Shown here: positions 46,005-55,619 of the stretch, in pieces
How the letters are laid out: every line of letters begins with the position of its first letter
How positions within the stretch are numbered: the stretch's first letter is position 1
Assembly: GCF_021271205.1 (NCBI RefSeq)
Contig: NZ_JAIWKS010000002.1
Span: 248,001-312,000 of the forward strand
DNA length: 64,000 nt
Direction: 5' to 3'
Origin: Pseudomonas uvaldensis
Lineage (GTDB): Bacteria; Pseudomonadota; Gammaproteobacteria; Pseudomonadales; Pseudomonadaceae
Translations under genes and position numbers: made by a program
The notes under the pieces: model-generated
What the model was told of the DNA's origin: nothing
The model's database searches: none
The model's input: only the letters and a program-made list of their open reading frames with translations

Positions 46005-47358
46005 TGAGCGACAGGAAGCCCTGGCGGGGCTGCTGGGACTGGGCAACCATTCGACGCGCAAGAGCCATTACCCTGAACTGGCGGCACGCCTCGAGGAGCT
46101 GGAGCAGGCCAAGCATCGCCTGCAGCAGCTCAACGACCAGCTGGAACAACGGGTGGCCGAGCGCACCGATGAACTGCTGGAGGCCAACCACAACCTGCAG
46201 CAGCAGATCGCCCAGCGCAAGCGCGTGGAGCAACAGTTGCGCGATGCCCGGGACGCCGCCCAGGCCGCCAATCGCAGCAAGGACAAATACCTCGCCGCCG
46301 CCAGCCATGACCTGCTGCAACCGCTGAACGCCGCACGCCTGTTGATCGCCACGTTGCGCGAGCGCCCCTTGCCTGCGCCCGAGCACGTGCTGGTGGAGCG
46401 AACCCACCAGGCGCTGGAAGGCGCCGAAGACCTGCTCACCGACCTGCTGGATATTTCCCGGTTGGACCAGGCGGCGGTTCGCCCGGACCTGGCGTCGTAT
46501 CGCCTGGACGAGCTGTTGGCGCCGCTGGTTTCGGAGTTTCAGTCGGTGGCCGGCGCAGCCGGATTGGAATTGAGGGTGCGCTTTGTCGACGAAGCGGTGT
46601 TGACCGACCTGCGGCTGATGACGCGCATCCTGCGCAACCTGCTCAGCAATGCCTGCCGTTATACCCATCAAGGTGGCATTCTCCTGGCCGTCCGCCGCAG
46701 AGGCGGTCGGGTGAGCGTGGAGGTCTGGGATACGGGACGCGGGATTGCGGCCGATTGCCTGGAATCGATCTTCCTCGAATTCAACCAACTCGATGTGGGC
46801 AGGGCGGCTGACCGCAAAGGGGTAGGGCTCGGGCTGGCCATTGTCGAGCGTATCGCCCATATCCTCGGTTATCGCGTCCAGGTACGTTCCCGACCCGGGC
46901 GTGGCTCGGTGTTCAGCATCGAGGTGCCATTGTCCGATGACAAGCCATTGCCCGTGTCGCATGTGCCTGTCCAGGCGGTGGCCGGTAACCCATTGCCGGG
47001 ACGCCGGCTGCTGGTGATCGACAATGAGCTGAGTATTCTGCAAAGCATGGCCGCGCTGCTGGAGCAGTGGGGCTGTGAAGTGCTGACGGCCACTGATGAA
47101 GCGGCCGCGCTGGATGTGTTGCAGGGCCGGGCACCGGAACTGGTGCTGGCGGACTTTCATCTGGATCATGGCGTGGTCGGATGCGAAGTGGTCAGGCACT
47201 TGCGCGAGCATTTCCAGCAGCCGATACCGGCGGTCATCATCACCGCCGACCGCAGCGACCAATGCCGTCGCGCCTTGCGCAAGCTGAACGCGCCGTTGCT
47301 CAATAAACCGGTCAAGCCTGGCAAGTTGCGTGCAGTGCTGAGTCAGTTGCTCGCGTAA
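45988..47358 (+). CDS. ercS: Hybrid histidine kinase ErcS-like
   Basis: This 456-residue soluble kinase starts MAKPSDERQEALAG at 45988 within the end of ercA. It has an N-terminal coiled coil of about 80 residues (ARLEELEQAKHRLQQL, LEQRVAERTDELLEAN), the H-box YLAAASHDLLQPLNAARLL, an HATPase domain (RILRNLLSNACRYT, GVGLGLAIVERI) and a receiver with Asp in LVLADFHLDHG. It has no PAS sensor of its own, so ErcA or a FIST-type partner may supply the input. The kinase core is close to that of NahK in this window. It is likely to act on AgmR. Confidence 0.87.
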   Translation: MAKPSDERQEALAGLLGLGNHSTRKSHYPELAARLEELEQAKHRLQQLNDQLEQRVAERTDELLEANHNLQQQIAQRKRVEQQLRDARDAAQAANRSKDKYLAAASHDLLQPLNAARLLIATLRERPLPAPEHVLVERTHQALEGAEDLLTDLLDISRLDQAAVRPDLASYRLDELLAPLVSEFQSVAGAAGLELRVRFVDEAVLTDLRLMTRILRNLLSNACRYTHQGGILLAVRRRGGRVSVEVWDTGRGIAADCLESIFLEFNQLDVGRAADRKGVGLGLAIVERIAHILGYRVQVRSRPGRGSVFSIEVPLSDDKPLPVSHVPVQAVAGNPLPGRRLLVIDNELSILQSMAALLEQWGCEVLTATDEAAALDVLQGRAPELVLADFHLDHGVVGCEVVRHLREHFQQPIPAVIITADRSDQCRRALRKLNAPLLNKPVKPGKLRAVLSQLLA

Positions 47359-47386
47359 CCCCCTATGGCTTCACGCGGGACACCCA

Positions 47387-47411
47387 CCCCTTGTGGGAGT
47401 CCCACAAGGGG
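47387..47411. terminator. Perfect palindromic hairpin between ercS and the aminotransferase
   Basis: CCCCTTGTGGGA and TCCCACAAGGGG pair perfectly around one G. It lies between convergent genes and probably ends both; only short T stretches follow. Confidence 0.55.
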
Positions 47412-47419
47412 GTTGTCTT

Positions 47420-48760
47420 TCAGACTGTTTCGCGTGCCACCTGGGGGCGTTTATCGACGACCTTTGCGAGTGACTGGTCAAACCGGTCCAGGACCATGTC
47501 GACTTCACCCTCGGTGATGGTCAGCGGCGGCAGGAACCTGAGCACCGCGCCGTGGCGCCCTCCGGTCTCCATCATCAAGCCATTGTCGAAGCAGTTGAGC
47601 TTGATGGCGTGGGCCAGGGTTCCGTCGGCCTGGCCGGCGCGTTGCTGGACTGGCGGTTTGGTAATTTCGACGCCGATCATCAAGCCACGACCGCGAATGT
47701 CGCCGATGAAGGGATAACGCTGGGCGATCTCCCGGAGGCCGCCCTGCAACCGCTCACCCATCCGGGCGGCATTGGCGACCAGGTTGTCCCTGCTGATCTG
47801 GCGCATGGTCGCGGCGCCCGCGACCATGGCCACCTGATTGCCGCGGAAGGTGCCCGCATGCATGCCAGGGCCCCAGGTATCCAGGTGTTCGGCATACACC
47901 ACGACCGCCAGGGGATAGCCACCGCCAATGGCCTTGGACAGCACCAGGATGTCGGGTACGACCCCGGCATGTTCGATGGCGAAGGTGCTGCCGGTTCGTC
48001 CCAGTCCGGTCTGGACTTCGTCGACGATCAGCAGGATGTCCTGCTCCAGGGTAATTTCTCTCAACGCTCTCAGCCAGTTGGCCGAGGCGGGGATGCAGCC
48101 CCCTTCGCCTTGCACCACTTCCACGATGACCGCGGCCGGTTTGGCGACACCGCCTTCGGGATCCGACAGGACCGTGCGGATGTAGTCGATGGACAATTGC
48201 TCGGTGTGTTCGCCATCGGTGCCGAACGGGCAGCGGAACCGATAGGGAAACGGCAGGAAGTGCGTGCCCTGGGCAATCAGGCCGTCCCCGGTCTTCGGCG
48301 TCAGCTTGCCCATCGCGGATAACGCCCCGGCGGTCATCCCGTGGTACCCCCCGTGGAAAGCCATCAACGGCGAGCGCCGGGTGTAATGGCGCGCCAGCTT
48401 GATGGCGGCTTCCACTGCATCCGAACCGCTGGGACCACAGAACAGGATCTTGCTGGTGTCGCGCATCCTGGCCGGCAGCATCGAGAAAAGTTGCTGCACA
48501 AATGCATGCTTGGCTGGTGTGGCCAGGTCGAGCGCCTGCTGGAGGTGATCGCTGCCGAGAAACGCCATCACGGCATCCCGCACCTCGGGAGGGTTATGCC
48601 CGAGGGCCAGGGTGCCGGCGTTCGACAGACAGTCGAGGAATTCCTGCCCGCTGGCATCCCGGATACGCATCCCGTTGCCGCTGACAAATAGCCGCTGGAA
48701 AGTCTGCGCATAGGTTCGCGCATTGGACTCGACGCTTTTGAGGTAAGTGAGTGCTTCCAT
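47420..48760 (-). CDS. Class III aminotransferase, diaminobutyrate-2-oxoglutarate type
   Basis: This 446-residue PLP enzyme has GPSGSDAVEAAIKLARHYT, FHGGYHGMTAGALS, ILLIVDEVQTGLGRTG and the PLP lysine in LSKAIGGGYPLAVV, the full class III set. The closest group in the sequence pattern is diaminobutyrate transaminase (as in ectoine and siderophore pathways). It is divergent from the RND pump genes of the quorum-sensing locus. Lipopeptides of the P. corrugata group contain 2,4-diaminobutyrate, so supply of that residue is an attractive but unproven role. No biosynthetic partner gene is adjacent. Confidence 0.85.
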   Translation of the reverse strand: MEALTYLKSVESNARTYAQTFQRLFVSGNGMRIRDASGQEFLDCLSNAGTLALGHNPPEVRDAVMAFLGSDHLQQALDLATPAKHAFVQQLFSMLPARMRDTSKILFCGPSGSDAVEAAIKLARHYTRRSPLMAFHGGYHGMTAGALSAMGKLTPKTGDGLIAQGTHFLPFPYRFRCPFGTDGEHTEQLSIDYIRTVLSDPEGGVAKPAAVIVEVVQGEGGCIPASANWLRALREITLEQDILLIVDEVQTGLGRTGSTFAIEHAGVVPDILVLSKAIGGGYPLAVVVYAEHLDTWGPGMHAGTFRGNQVAMVAGAATMRQISRDNLVANAARMGERLQGGLREIAQRYPFIGDIRGRGLMIGVEITKPPVQQRAGQADGTLAHAIKLNCFDNGLMMETGGRHGAVLRFLPPLTITEGEVDMVLDRFDQSLAKVVDKRPQVARETV

Positions 48761-48871
48761 ATTCGATCATCCATTGGCTATGGAAAGGGAGCCGGACAGG
48801 GAACATGCGGCCCTTGTTTTCAGGTCGAGGCATTTCAGCAGCCCCCCGGATATATCGCGAGTTTTCTTGCC

Positions 48872-48883
48872 GGGACCTGTCCC
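48872..48883. promoter_or_regulatory. Palindrome GGGACCTGTCCC in the divergent promoter region
   Basis: Five-base arms GGGAC/GTCCC around CT, midway between the aminotransferase and pump genes. A second dyad follows at 48960. Regulator unknown. Confidence 0.3.
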
Positions 48884-48959
48884 CGTTTCCCACGCCAGAC
48901 ACACCAGCGGGCCCAAGGTTAAATAACCACCGTTGTTGATCTGCCATATCCCGAGCCGC

Positions 48960-48988
48960 ACCTGGCCATTGGTTCATCCGCGCCAGGT
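48960..48988. promoter_or_regulatory. Inverted repeat ACCTGGC-N15-GCCAGGT before the pump operon
   Basis: Perfect 7-bp arms lie 14-42 bp upstream of the outer-membrane-factor start. It could be an operator (RfiA is the obvious candidate) or a leader hairpin. Confidence 0.4.
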
Positions 48989-49001
48989 CCAAGAGAACCC
49001 T

Positions 49002-50432
49002 ATGCCTGCCTTGAAGCCCCCAGGAAACATGCTGCTGGTGACACTGTGTGCGGTGTTGCTGGGCGGTTGTGTATTGGGGCCTGACTATCGGGTGCCGACC
49101 GTTCCGGTTGCCGCGAAGTGGCAGGCGCCGCTCCCACACGGCGCGTCGGTGGCCGCCTTGGCCGACTGGTGGCAGCAATTCGACGACCCGGCCCTGGCGC
49201 AGCTGTTACGTCTGGCCGAAACCGATAGCCCGTCCATGGACCAGGCCTGGGCCAATATCGCATTGGCCCGGGCGACAGCCGACAGCGATGCGGCCGATGC
49301 CTTGCCCACCGTCGACGGTCGCTTGTCCGGCGGTCGTGGCGGGCAGCAGACCGGCTCGCAGCGCCTGGGGGGATCGGGTTCTTCCGCCGCGCTGGACGCT
49401 GCGTGGGAGATCGATCTGTTCGGCAAGTTGCGACGCAACAACGAAGCGGCCCGTTCCCGTGTCGAAGCGCGCGTGGATGACTGGCATGACGCGCGGGTGT
49501 CGCTGGCCGCCCAGGTAGGCGACTACTACGTGCAGTACCGCGGCTGCCAGAAACTGGTATTGGCCTACCGGGACCAGGCCCAGTCGCAACAGGACACGGC
49601 GCGCATCACCCGTCAGTCGTTCGGGGCCGGCTTCACGTCGTCCGCCGATGCGGCGCTGGCCGATGCCAGTGCCGCCAGTAGCGAGGCAGCCCTGGTCCAG
49701 CAGCAGAGTGAGTGTCAGGTATTGCTGAAAAGCCTGGTCGCGTTGACCGGTGGCGATGAGGAGCGGCTGTTGGCGGTGCTCGGCAAGACGCCGGCCCGAC
49801 TACCAAGGCCGGCCAGGCTCGACGTGCGGCAGATTCCCGCGGACTTGTTGCGCCAGCGTCCGGATGTCGCCTCCAGCGAGCGGGAACTGGCGGCGGCAAA
49901 CGCCGAGATCGGCGTGGCCCAGGCCGATCGCCTGCCCAGCCTGAGCCTCTCTGGCAGCTTTTCGGTCGGCGATACAGTGGGGCAGCGCAACCGCTCCTGG
50001 TCGCTGGGCCCGGTGTTGTCGATTCCGCTGTTCGACGGTGGCAAGCGCCGCGCGGCGGTGGAGGGGGCAAGGGCTTCTTACGACGCGGCCCTGGCGGTGT
50101 ATCGCCAAACGTTGCGCACCAGCGTCATGGAAGTCGAACAGGCGCTGGTGCGCCTCGATGCGGCGCGGCGGCGGGAGTCCGACGTCGAGCGCTCCACCGC
50201 CGGTTTCCGTGAGTCGTTCGAGGCCATCGACCGTAACTGGCAGGCCGGCAGCGTCAGTCTGCTGGACCGGGAAACCGCTCGCCGCCAGGCACTGACGGCG
50301 GAAATCGAATTGATCACCTTGCAGCAGGACCAGGTTCGCTACTGGATCGCCCTGTACAAGGCCCTGGGTGGCGGGTGGCAAGCGGACCAACCGTTGGCTC
50401 GACACCCGGCATCGAATGGAGAAGGAGCGTGA
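49002..50432 (+). CDS. RND efflux outer-membrane factor lipoprotein (PcoA/NodT family)
   Basis: This 476-residue TolC-like protein starts MPALKPPGNMLLVTL at 49002 with the lipobox LLGGC, so it is lipidated at Cys22. It holds two OEP repeats (about 65-260 and 275-460; SSAALDAAWEIDLFGKLR, DLLRQRPDVASSERELAAANAEIGVAQADRLPSL split over the second). It starts the operon OMF-adaptor-pump and its stop overlaps the adaptor start. By position it corresponds to the pcoABC pump genes beside rfiA in P. corrugata, which are needed for lipopeptide export and virulence. Confidence 0.87.
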   Translation: MPALKPPGNMLLVTLCAVLLGGCVLGPDYRVPTVPVAAKWQAPLPHGASVAALADWWQQFDDPALAQLLRLAETDSPSMDQAWANIALARATADSDAADALPTVDGRLSGGRGGQQTGSQRLGGSGSSAALDAAWEIDLFGKLRRNNEAARSRVEARVDDWHDARVSLAAQVGDYYVQYRGCQKLVLAYRDQAQSQQDTARITRQSFGAGFTSSADAALADASAASSEAALVQQQSECQVLLKSLVALTGGDEERLLAVLGKTPARLPRPARLDVRQIPADLLRQRPDVASSERELAAANAEIGVAQADRLPSLSLSGSFSVGDTVGQRNRSWSLGPVLSIPLFDGGKRRAAVEGARASYDAALAVYRQTLRTSVMEVEQALVRLDAARRRESDVERSTAGFRESFEAIDRNWQAGSVSLLDRETARRQALTAEIELITLQQDQVRYWIALYKALGGGWQADQPLARHPASNGEGA

Positions 50433-51532
50433 GGTCGACGTTGCGTAACATCCTGTTGGCGTCCGTCGTGTTGGCGGTTGTGGTGATCTTCATTTCAATT
50501 CGCCGTGGCGCCGAACCGGCCGTGGCTGCTCCCACGGCCAGCAGCCTGAGTGTGGAGGTGGTCCAGACACGGCGTCAGCTGTGGCCGCAATTGCTGTTCA
50601 CCAGCGGGGCGCTGGCCCCCTGGCAGGAGGCGGTCATCAATGCCGAGACCGGCAACCTGCGCATCGCCAGCCTTGAAGCCGACGTGGGTAGCCGGGTCAG
50701 CAAGGGCCAATTGCTGGCCACTCTGGCCTCTGATTCGGTGCTGGCCGAGGAGCGCAAGCAGGTGGCGCTCGTCGCCCAGGCGGTGGCTAATCTGGAGCAG
50801 GCCCGCTCCAACGACCGGCGTGCCAAGGTGGTCGGCCAGGGCGGAGCATTGTCGGAACAGCAGCGCGAAGATTACCGAATCAAAGTGGCCCTCGCCGAGG
50901 CCGATCTGGCCGGCGCCAGGGCGGAGCTGCAAAGTACCCGGATCAGGTTGCGGCAGACGCGTATCGTGGCGGTGGACGATGGCGTCGTTTCCGCGCGTAC
51001 CGCATTGCTCGGAAAAGTGGTGGCGGCCGGCGATGAGCTGTTTCGCCTGGTGCGCGACGGCCGCATCGAATGGCAAGCCGAGCTCGACGCCCGCCAGCTC
51101 GCACAGGTACAGGCCGGACAAGTGGCGCGCCTGACCTTGCCGGGCGGGCAAAGCGTGGAAGGGCGGGTGCGGCTGGTCTCTCCAACGCTGAACACCAAGA
51201 CCAGTCGGGCACTGGTCTATATCTCCCTGCCAAGCGACAGTCCCGCCCAGGCTGGCATGTACGCCAGTGGCCAGATCGAGTTGCCCGCCCGCGAAGCCCT
51301 CACGGTGCCGGACACCGCCGTCATCCTGCGCGACGGCCGTTCCTACGTGTTCACGCTCAACGACGACATGCACGTCGTCCAGAGGCCCGTGACGGTGGGC
51401 AGGCGCCTGTATCAGGCCGTGGAAATTCTCGGCGGCCTGGAGGAACCGGCCCGTATCGTGCGCGCCGGCGGGGCCTTTCTCAATGACGGGGCCAGCGTCA
51501 CCGTCGTTCAATCCCAGGTTGCGCAGCCATGA
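50429..51532 (+). CDS. RND efflux periplasmic adaptor
   Basis: This 367-residue membrane-fusion protein starts with GTG at 50429, preceded by AAGGAG and overlapping the upstream stop (GTGA). It has an N-terminal anchor helix (NILLASVVLAVVVIFISI), lipoyl halves (INAETGNLRIASLEADVGSRVSKGQLL and RQTRIVAVDDGVVSART, both typical), a coiled-coil hairpin between them, and a beta-barrel with GMYASGQIEL. It bridges the pump and outer-membrane factor. The start further upstream at 50375 was rejected on the strength of the ribosome-binding site. Confidence 0.88.
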   Translation: MRSTLRNILLASVVLAVVVIFISIRRGAEPAVAAPTASSLSVEVVQTRRQLWPQLLFTSGALAPWQEAVINAETGNLRIASLEADVGSRVSKGQLLATLASDSVLAEERKQVALVAQAVANLEQARSNDRRAKVVGQGGALSEQQREDYRIKVALAEADLAGARAELQSTRIRLRQTRIVAVDDGVVSARTALLGKVVAAGDELFRLVRDGRIEWQAELDARQLAQVQAGQVARLTLPGGQSVEGRVRLVSPTLNTKTSRALVYISLPSDSPAQAGMYASGQIELPAREALTVPDTAVILRDGRSYVFTLNDDMHVVQRPVTVGRRLYQAVEILGGLEEPARIVRAGGAFLNDGASVTVVQSQVAQP

Positions 51533-54500
51533 ATATTTCAGCCCTGTCGATCCGTTATCCGGTCCCGGCCGTCATGCTGTTCATCCTGCTGACGCTCTTC
51601 GGCTTGCTGGGGTTCGGAAAACTCGCCATCCAGGATTTTCCCGACATGGACCTGCCGGTGGTGGTGATCAATGCCTCGCTGGAAGGGGCGGCTCCCGAAC
51701 AGTTGGAAACGGAGGTGGCACGCAAGATCGAGGACAAGCTCACATCTTTGCGCCTGCTCAAGCATGTGACCACGGTGATCACCGACGGGGCAGTCAACAT
51801 CAGTATCACGTTCGACATCGACAAGGATGGCAACGAGGCCCTCAACGAAGTCCGCAATGCGGTCGACAGTGCCATGCCGCAACTTCCCGCCAGCCTGGAC
51901 ACACCCTCTGTTTCCCGCCTGACCACCAGCGCTTCGCCGCTGCTGACCTACGTCATCGACTCCGACACCCTGGACGAAGAAGCCTTGTCCTGGTTCGTCG
52001 ACAACGAGCTGAGCAAGAAGCTGTTGTCGGTGCCGGGGGTTGCGCTGGTTTCACGAGTCGGCGGCGTCGACCGAGAAATCCAGGTCAACCTCGATCCGGC
52101 CCTGATGGCCGGGCTGGGTATCCGCGTTGCCGATGTCGCGGCTCAATTGAGGGCAATGCAGAAGGACAACTCCGGCGGTCAGGGCAACCTGGGCAGCGGT
52201 CAACAGGCCATGCGGACCCTGGGTGCCATTGATGATCCGGCGGCCTTGGGCGCCATCGATATTCCCAGCGGAGACGGTCGCCTGCTGGCGTTGAATCAAC
52301 TGGCGGATATTCGCGATACCCATGCCGAGCGCAGCAGCCGGGCTTTTCGCGATGGTAAACCGGTCATCGGTTTCCAGGTCACCCGGTCACTGGGCTTTTC
52401 CGACGTCGGTGTGGCGAAGGATGTGCGCACGGCCATGGCCACGTTCGTGGAGCAACACCCCAATGTGCGAATCACCGAAGCCAGTGATACGGTCAGAGCC
52501 GTTCTCGCCAATTACCACGACTCGATGAACCTGCTGTATGAGGGCATGCTGCTGGCGGTGTTGGTGGTGGGGTGGTTTTTGCGCGATTGGCGCGCCACCC
52601 TTATCGTCGCGACGGCGCTGCCACTGTCGATCATTCCCACTTTCGGGGTCATGTACCTGGCCGGATTCACGCTCAATGCCGTGTCGCTGTTGGCGCTGGC
52701 GCTGGTTATCGGCGTACTGGTGGATGATGCCATCGTCGAGATCGAGAACATCGCGCGGCACCTGCGCATGGGCAAGACGCCGCTTCAAGCCGCCACCGAG
52801 GCGGCAGACGAAATCGGCCTGGCTGTGCTCGCGACGACGGCGACCCTGGTAGCGGTCTTTCTGCCCACGGCGTTCATGGGCGGTGTGGCTGGCAAACTGT
52901 TTCGCCAGTTCGGCGTGACCGCCTCGGTGGCCCTGTTGTTTTCGTTGCTGGTGGCTCGGGTACTGACGCCCATGATGGCCGCGTATTTCCTCAAGGCGAA
53001 AACGGACGCAACCCACGACGGCCCGTTGATGACCCGGTACCTGGGCTGGATCCATGCCAGCCTCACTCGACGCAAGACCACGATGTTCCTGGCCAGCCTG
53101 TTCTTCATCGGTGCCCTGGCGTTGGTTCCGTTGCTGCCCACCAGCTTCCTGCCGCCACAGGACGCGGGTCACAGCAACATTACGCTGGAATTGCCACCCG
53201 GCACGACGCTGGAACAAACCACCGAAATGGCGTTGCAGGCCAGCGACAGGCTGCGTGCCATCCCGGACGTCCAACACGTGTTCGTCGCGGTAGGCACTGC
53301 CAGCAGTTCGGGAGGCGGCTCCGCCGATATCACCGGTGCTGGCGATGCGGCGTTGACGGTCGACCTGGTGCCGCGCGACCAGAGAGAGCGTAGACAAGTG
53401 GAAGTCGAGGCGCAGATGCGTGAGGCGTTGCGTACGCTGCCGGGAGTGCGGGTCAATGTCGGAGGGGATGGCAGCGGCGAGAAGCTCAACATCGTATTGG
53501 CCAGTGACGACGGCAAGCTGTTGGAGCGCACCGCAAATGCCCTTGAGCCGCAGTTGCGCGGGCTGCGTGGAATCGGGAATGTCACGTCCAGCAGCGCCCT
53601 GCAGCGGCCGGAAATCCAGATGCGCCCCGACTTCGCCCGCGCGGCGGAACTGGGTGTCACCAGCCAGGAGATCGCCGATACCTTGCGCATGGCGACTTAC
53701 GGCGAGTATTCCTCGCAATTGGGCAAGATCAACCTGTCCCAGCGTCAGGTGGATGTGCGGGTGCGGATGGATACCCTGTTGCGCGATGACTTGCAGAGCA
53801 TCAACCAGCTACGGGTGACCGGGCGGGACGGCCAGGTCGCGCTAGCGTCGCTGGGAGAGATCAGTCTGGGTAGTGGTCCGGCGCAGATCAGTCGGCTCGA
53901 TCGCCTGCGCAATGTCACCCTTTCCATCGAACTCAATGGCCGCAACCTGGGGGAGGTCATGGCCGAGGCGAGCCAGCTGCCGGCGATGCGCAATCTACCG
54001 CCTGAGGTCAAGCCGGTGGAGCAGGGTGAGTTGCAGCTCATGACGGAGTTGTTCGGAAGTTTCAGCGTGGCCATGGCCATCGGTGTGTTTTGCATCTATG
54101 CGGTGCTGGTGCTGCTGTTCCACGACTTCCTGCAACCGGCCACGATTCTTTCGGCGCTGCCCCTCTCGTTGGGCGGGGCATTGATCGCGTTGCTGGTGTG
54201 CAACTTCAGCTTCTCCTTGCCGTCAGTCATTGGCTTGCTGATGTTGATGGGTATCGTGACCAAGAACTCCATCCTGTTGGTGGAATACGCGATCATGGCT
54301 CGCCGCGATTATGGCCTGGGGCGGTACGACGCGCTGGTCGATGCCTGCCACAAGCGCGCCCGGCCCATCCTGATGACCACTATTGCGATGGGTGCCGGTA
54401 TGTTGCCGACCGCAATGGGTATGGGCGAGGACCCGAGTTTCAGGCAGCCGATGGCCGTGGTCGTTATGGGGGGGCTGCTGACGTCGACGCTGCTGAGTCT

Positions 54501-54612
54501 GTTGGTGGTGCCGGTGATCTTCACTTACGTGGACGATGTTCTGGAATGGTTCAAGCGTCTTGCGGGGGTAACGAACAAAGAAGGTTCGGCGGCTGAGGGG
54601 CTGGGGGACTGA
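51529..54612 (+). CDS. RND efflux inner-membrane pump (HAE1 family)
   Basis: This 1027-residue proton-driven pump starts MNISALSIRYPVPAVML. It has twelve helices in two halves with large periplasmic loops; helix 4 carries the proton-relay aspartates in ALALVIGVLVDDAIVEIEN. The C-terminal half has IGLLMLMGIVTKNSILLVEYA and TTIAMGAGMLPTAMGMGEDPSFRQPM. Length is typical. It overlaps the adaptor gene by 4 bp and converges on the RfiA-like gene with a bidirectional terminator between. Cyclic lipopeptide export is inferred from the P. corrugata pcoABC arrangement. Confidence 0.9.
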   Translation: MNISALSIRYPVPAVMLFILLTLFGLLGFGKLAIQDFPDMDLPVVVINASLEGAAPEQLETEVARKIEDKLTSLRLLKHVTTVITDGAVNISITFDIDKDGNEALNEVRNAVDSAMPQLPASLDTPSVSRLTTSASPLLTYVIDSDTLDEEALSWFVDNELSKKLLSVPGVALVSRVGGVDREIQVNLDPALMAGLGIRVADVAAQLRAMQKDNSGGQGNLGSGQQAMRTLGAIDDPAALGAIDIPSGDGRLLALNQLADIRDTHAERSSRAFRDGKPVIGFQVTRSLGFSDVGVAKDVRTAMATFVEQHPNVRITEASDTVRAVLANYHDSMNLLYEGMLLAVLVVGWFLRDWRATLIVATALPLSIIPTFGVMYLAGFTLNAVSLLALALVIGVLVDDAIVEIENIARHLRMGKTPLQAATEAADEIGLAVLATTATLVAVFLPTAFMGGVAGKLFRQFGVTASVALLFSLLVARVLTPMMAAYFLKAKTDATHDGPLMTRYLGWIHASLTRRKTTMFLASLFFIGALALVPLLPTSFLPPQDAGHSNITLELPPGTTLEQTTEMALQASDRLRAIPDVQHVFVAVGTASSSGGGSADITGAGDAALTVDLVPRDQRERRQVEVEAQMREALRTLPGVRVNVGGDGSGEKLNIVLASDDGKLLERTANALEPQLRGLRGIGNVTSSSALQRPEIQMRPDFARAAELGVTSQEIADTLRMATYGEYSSQLGKINLSQRQVDVRVRMDTLLRDDLQSINQLRVTGRDGQVALASLGEISLGSGPAQISRLDRLRNVTLSIELNGRNLGEVMAEASQLPAMRNLPPEVKPVEQGELQLMTELFGSFSVAMAIGVFCIYAVLVLLFHDFLQPATILSALPLSLGGALIALLVCNFSFSLPSVIGLLMLMGIVTKNSILLVEYAIMARRDYGLGRYDALVDACHKRARPILMTTIAMGAGMLPTAMGMGEDPSFRQPMAVVVMGGLLTSTLLSLLVVPVIFTYVDDVLEWFKRLAGVTNKEGSAAEGLGD

Positions 54613-54662
54613 GGGAGTCATGATCCCCAATACTGCTCGATTGGATTGATCGAGTTAGGGGT

Positions 54663-54698
54663 TGTACGAAAAATCGCCGAGCGGCGAGTTTTCGTACA
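54663..54698. terminator. Bidirectional terminator between the RND pump and the RfiA-like gene
   Basis: TGTACGAAAA (54663-54672) and TTTTCGTACA (54689-54698) form a perfect 10-bp stem. An inner CGCC/GGCG extends it, and A/T runs lie within each arm. Confidence 0.8.
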
Positions 54699-54721
54699 GC
54701 GCCTAAGATTGGGGAACGTTT

Positions 54722-55588
54722 TCAGACGGCCTGGCGAATAGGAGGGGTAGCGTTCCATTCAATGCCCGGTGGCGTGGCATCCATCGAGTGCATCCAGCGG
54801 ATGAGTGAACGGCGTCCGCCAATACCCATTTTTATGGCTGCGCGTTTCAGATAGCTTTCGACTGTGTTGACTTTAAGGTTGAGTTGCTCCGCAAGTTCAG
54901 GTGCCGTGCGCCCGGCGAGTAAACCCACGCATACTTCAGTCTCGCGGGTAGAGAGAGTAAGCCCGGACAGCTGTAGTCGGTCGGCGAATCTCTGACGCAA
55001 TGCTTCCATTCCGCCATTTTCCGGTCCTTCGAGGGGGAGGCTCGGGTCATGACGATGGGGTTCCGGCGGAACCAGGGCGGCGACGTGTTCTTCCACCATA
55101 GGCAACAAGAGGTAGGAAAAATCCTTCAGCAGGGCGTGCTCTTGTGCAGTGAAACCCTTGGAAAAGGGGGATCGGTAGACGGACAACACATAACGACGGC
55201 CATTTTTTCGAGTGGTCAGATGCAGTTGGGTGGTTGTGTTGTGGCTGGATGGGCTGCTTGCTTGTCCAGGTTTCAAGAGGCATCGGGAGAAATTCGGTAC
55301 TTTTTGCGGGGTGGCGTCTTCAAAGAGAATATCTTCGGCCAGGAAAAACGGTTTTGCGGTATGCGTATCCATGACGGCATCGACGCAAGTGTTGTCCATG
55401 CCGACAAAGCCGATACTGGAAGTGCTCGGTTCTGCAATATGTGCAGTCCCTATCCTTTGTTCAGTGATATGCGTTGCATCGACGGGAATTTCCGTAAGTA
55501 TCAGATCGTGCAACATGCGCGGAAAGTGGCGACTGCCGGTACTGGCAATGACTTTGCCAACGTGCGGGAATAGTCTTTGCAGGTTCAT
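54722..55588 (-). CDS. rfiA: LuxR-family transcriptional activator without AHL domain (RfiA-like)
   Basis: This 288-residue regulator has a C-terminal LuxR HTH at about 215-270 (LSTRETEVCVGLLAGRTAPELA, KVNTVESYLKRAAIKMG). The N-terminal two thirds do not show the AHL-binding tryptophan/aspartate pattern of LuxR, so it should not bind AHL directly. It follows luxI after a 31-bp gap on the same strand and is surely cotranscribed. In P. corrugata and relatives a protein of this type and place, RfiA, relays the AHL signal to lipopeptide and pump genes, and this locus has the same order. Confidence 0.85.
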   Translation of the reverse strand: MNLQRLFPHVGKVIASTGSRHFPRMLHDLILTEIPVDATHITEQRIGTAHIAEPSTSSIGFVGMDNTCVDAVMDTHTAKPFFLAEDILFEDATPQKVPNFSRCLLKPGQASSPSSHNTTTQLHLTTRKNGRRYVLSVYRSPFSKGFTAQEHALLKDFSYLLLPMVEEHVAALVPPEPHRHDPSLPLEGPENGGMEALRQRFADRLQLSGLTLSTRETEVCVGLLAGRTAPELAEQLNLKVNTVESYLKRAAIKMGIGGRRSLIRWMHSMDATPPGIEWNATPPIRQAV

Positions 55589-55619
55589 CCTTTCTCCAAT
55601 TTCATACCAGAAGTTTGTT

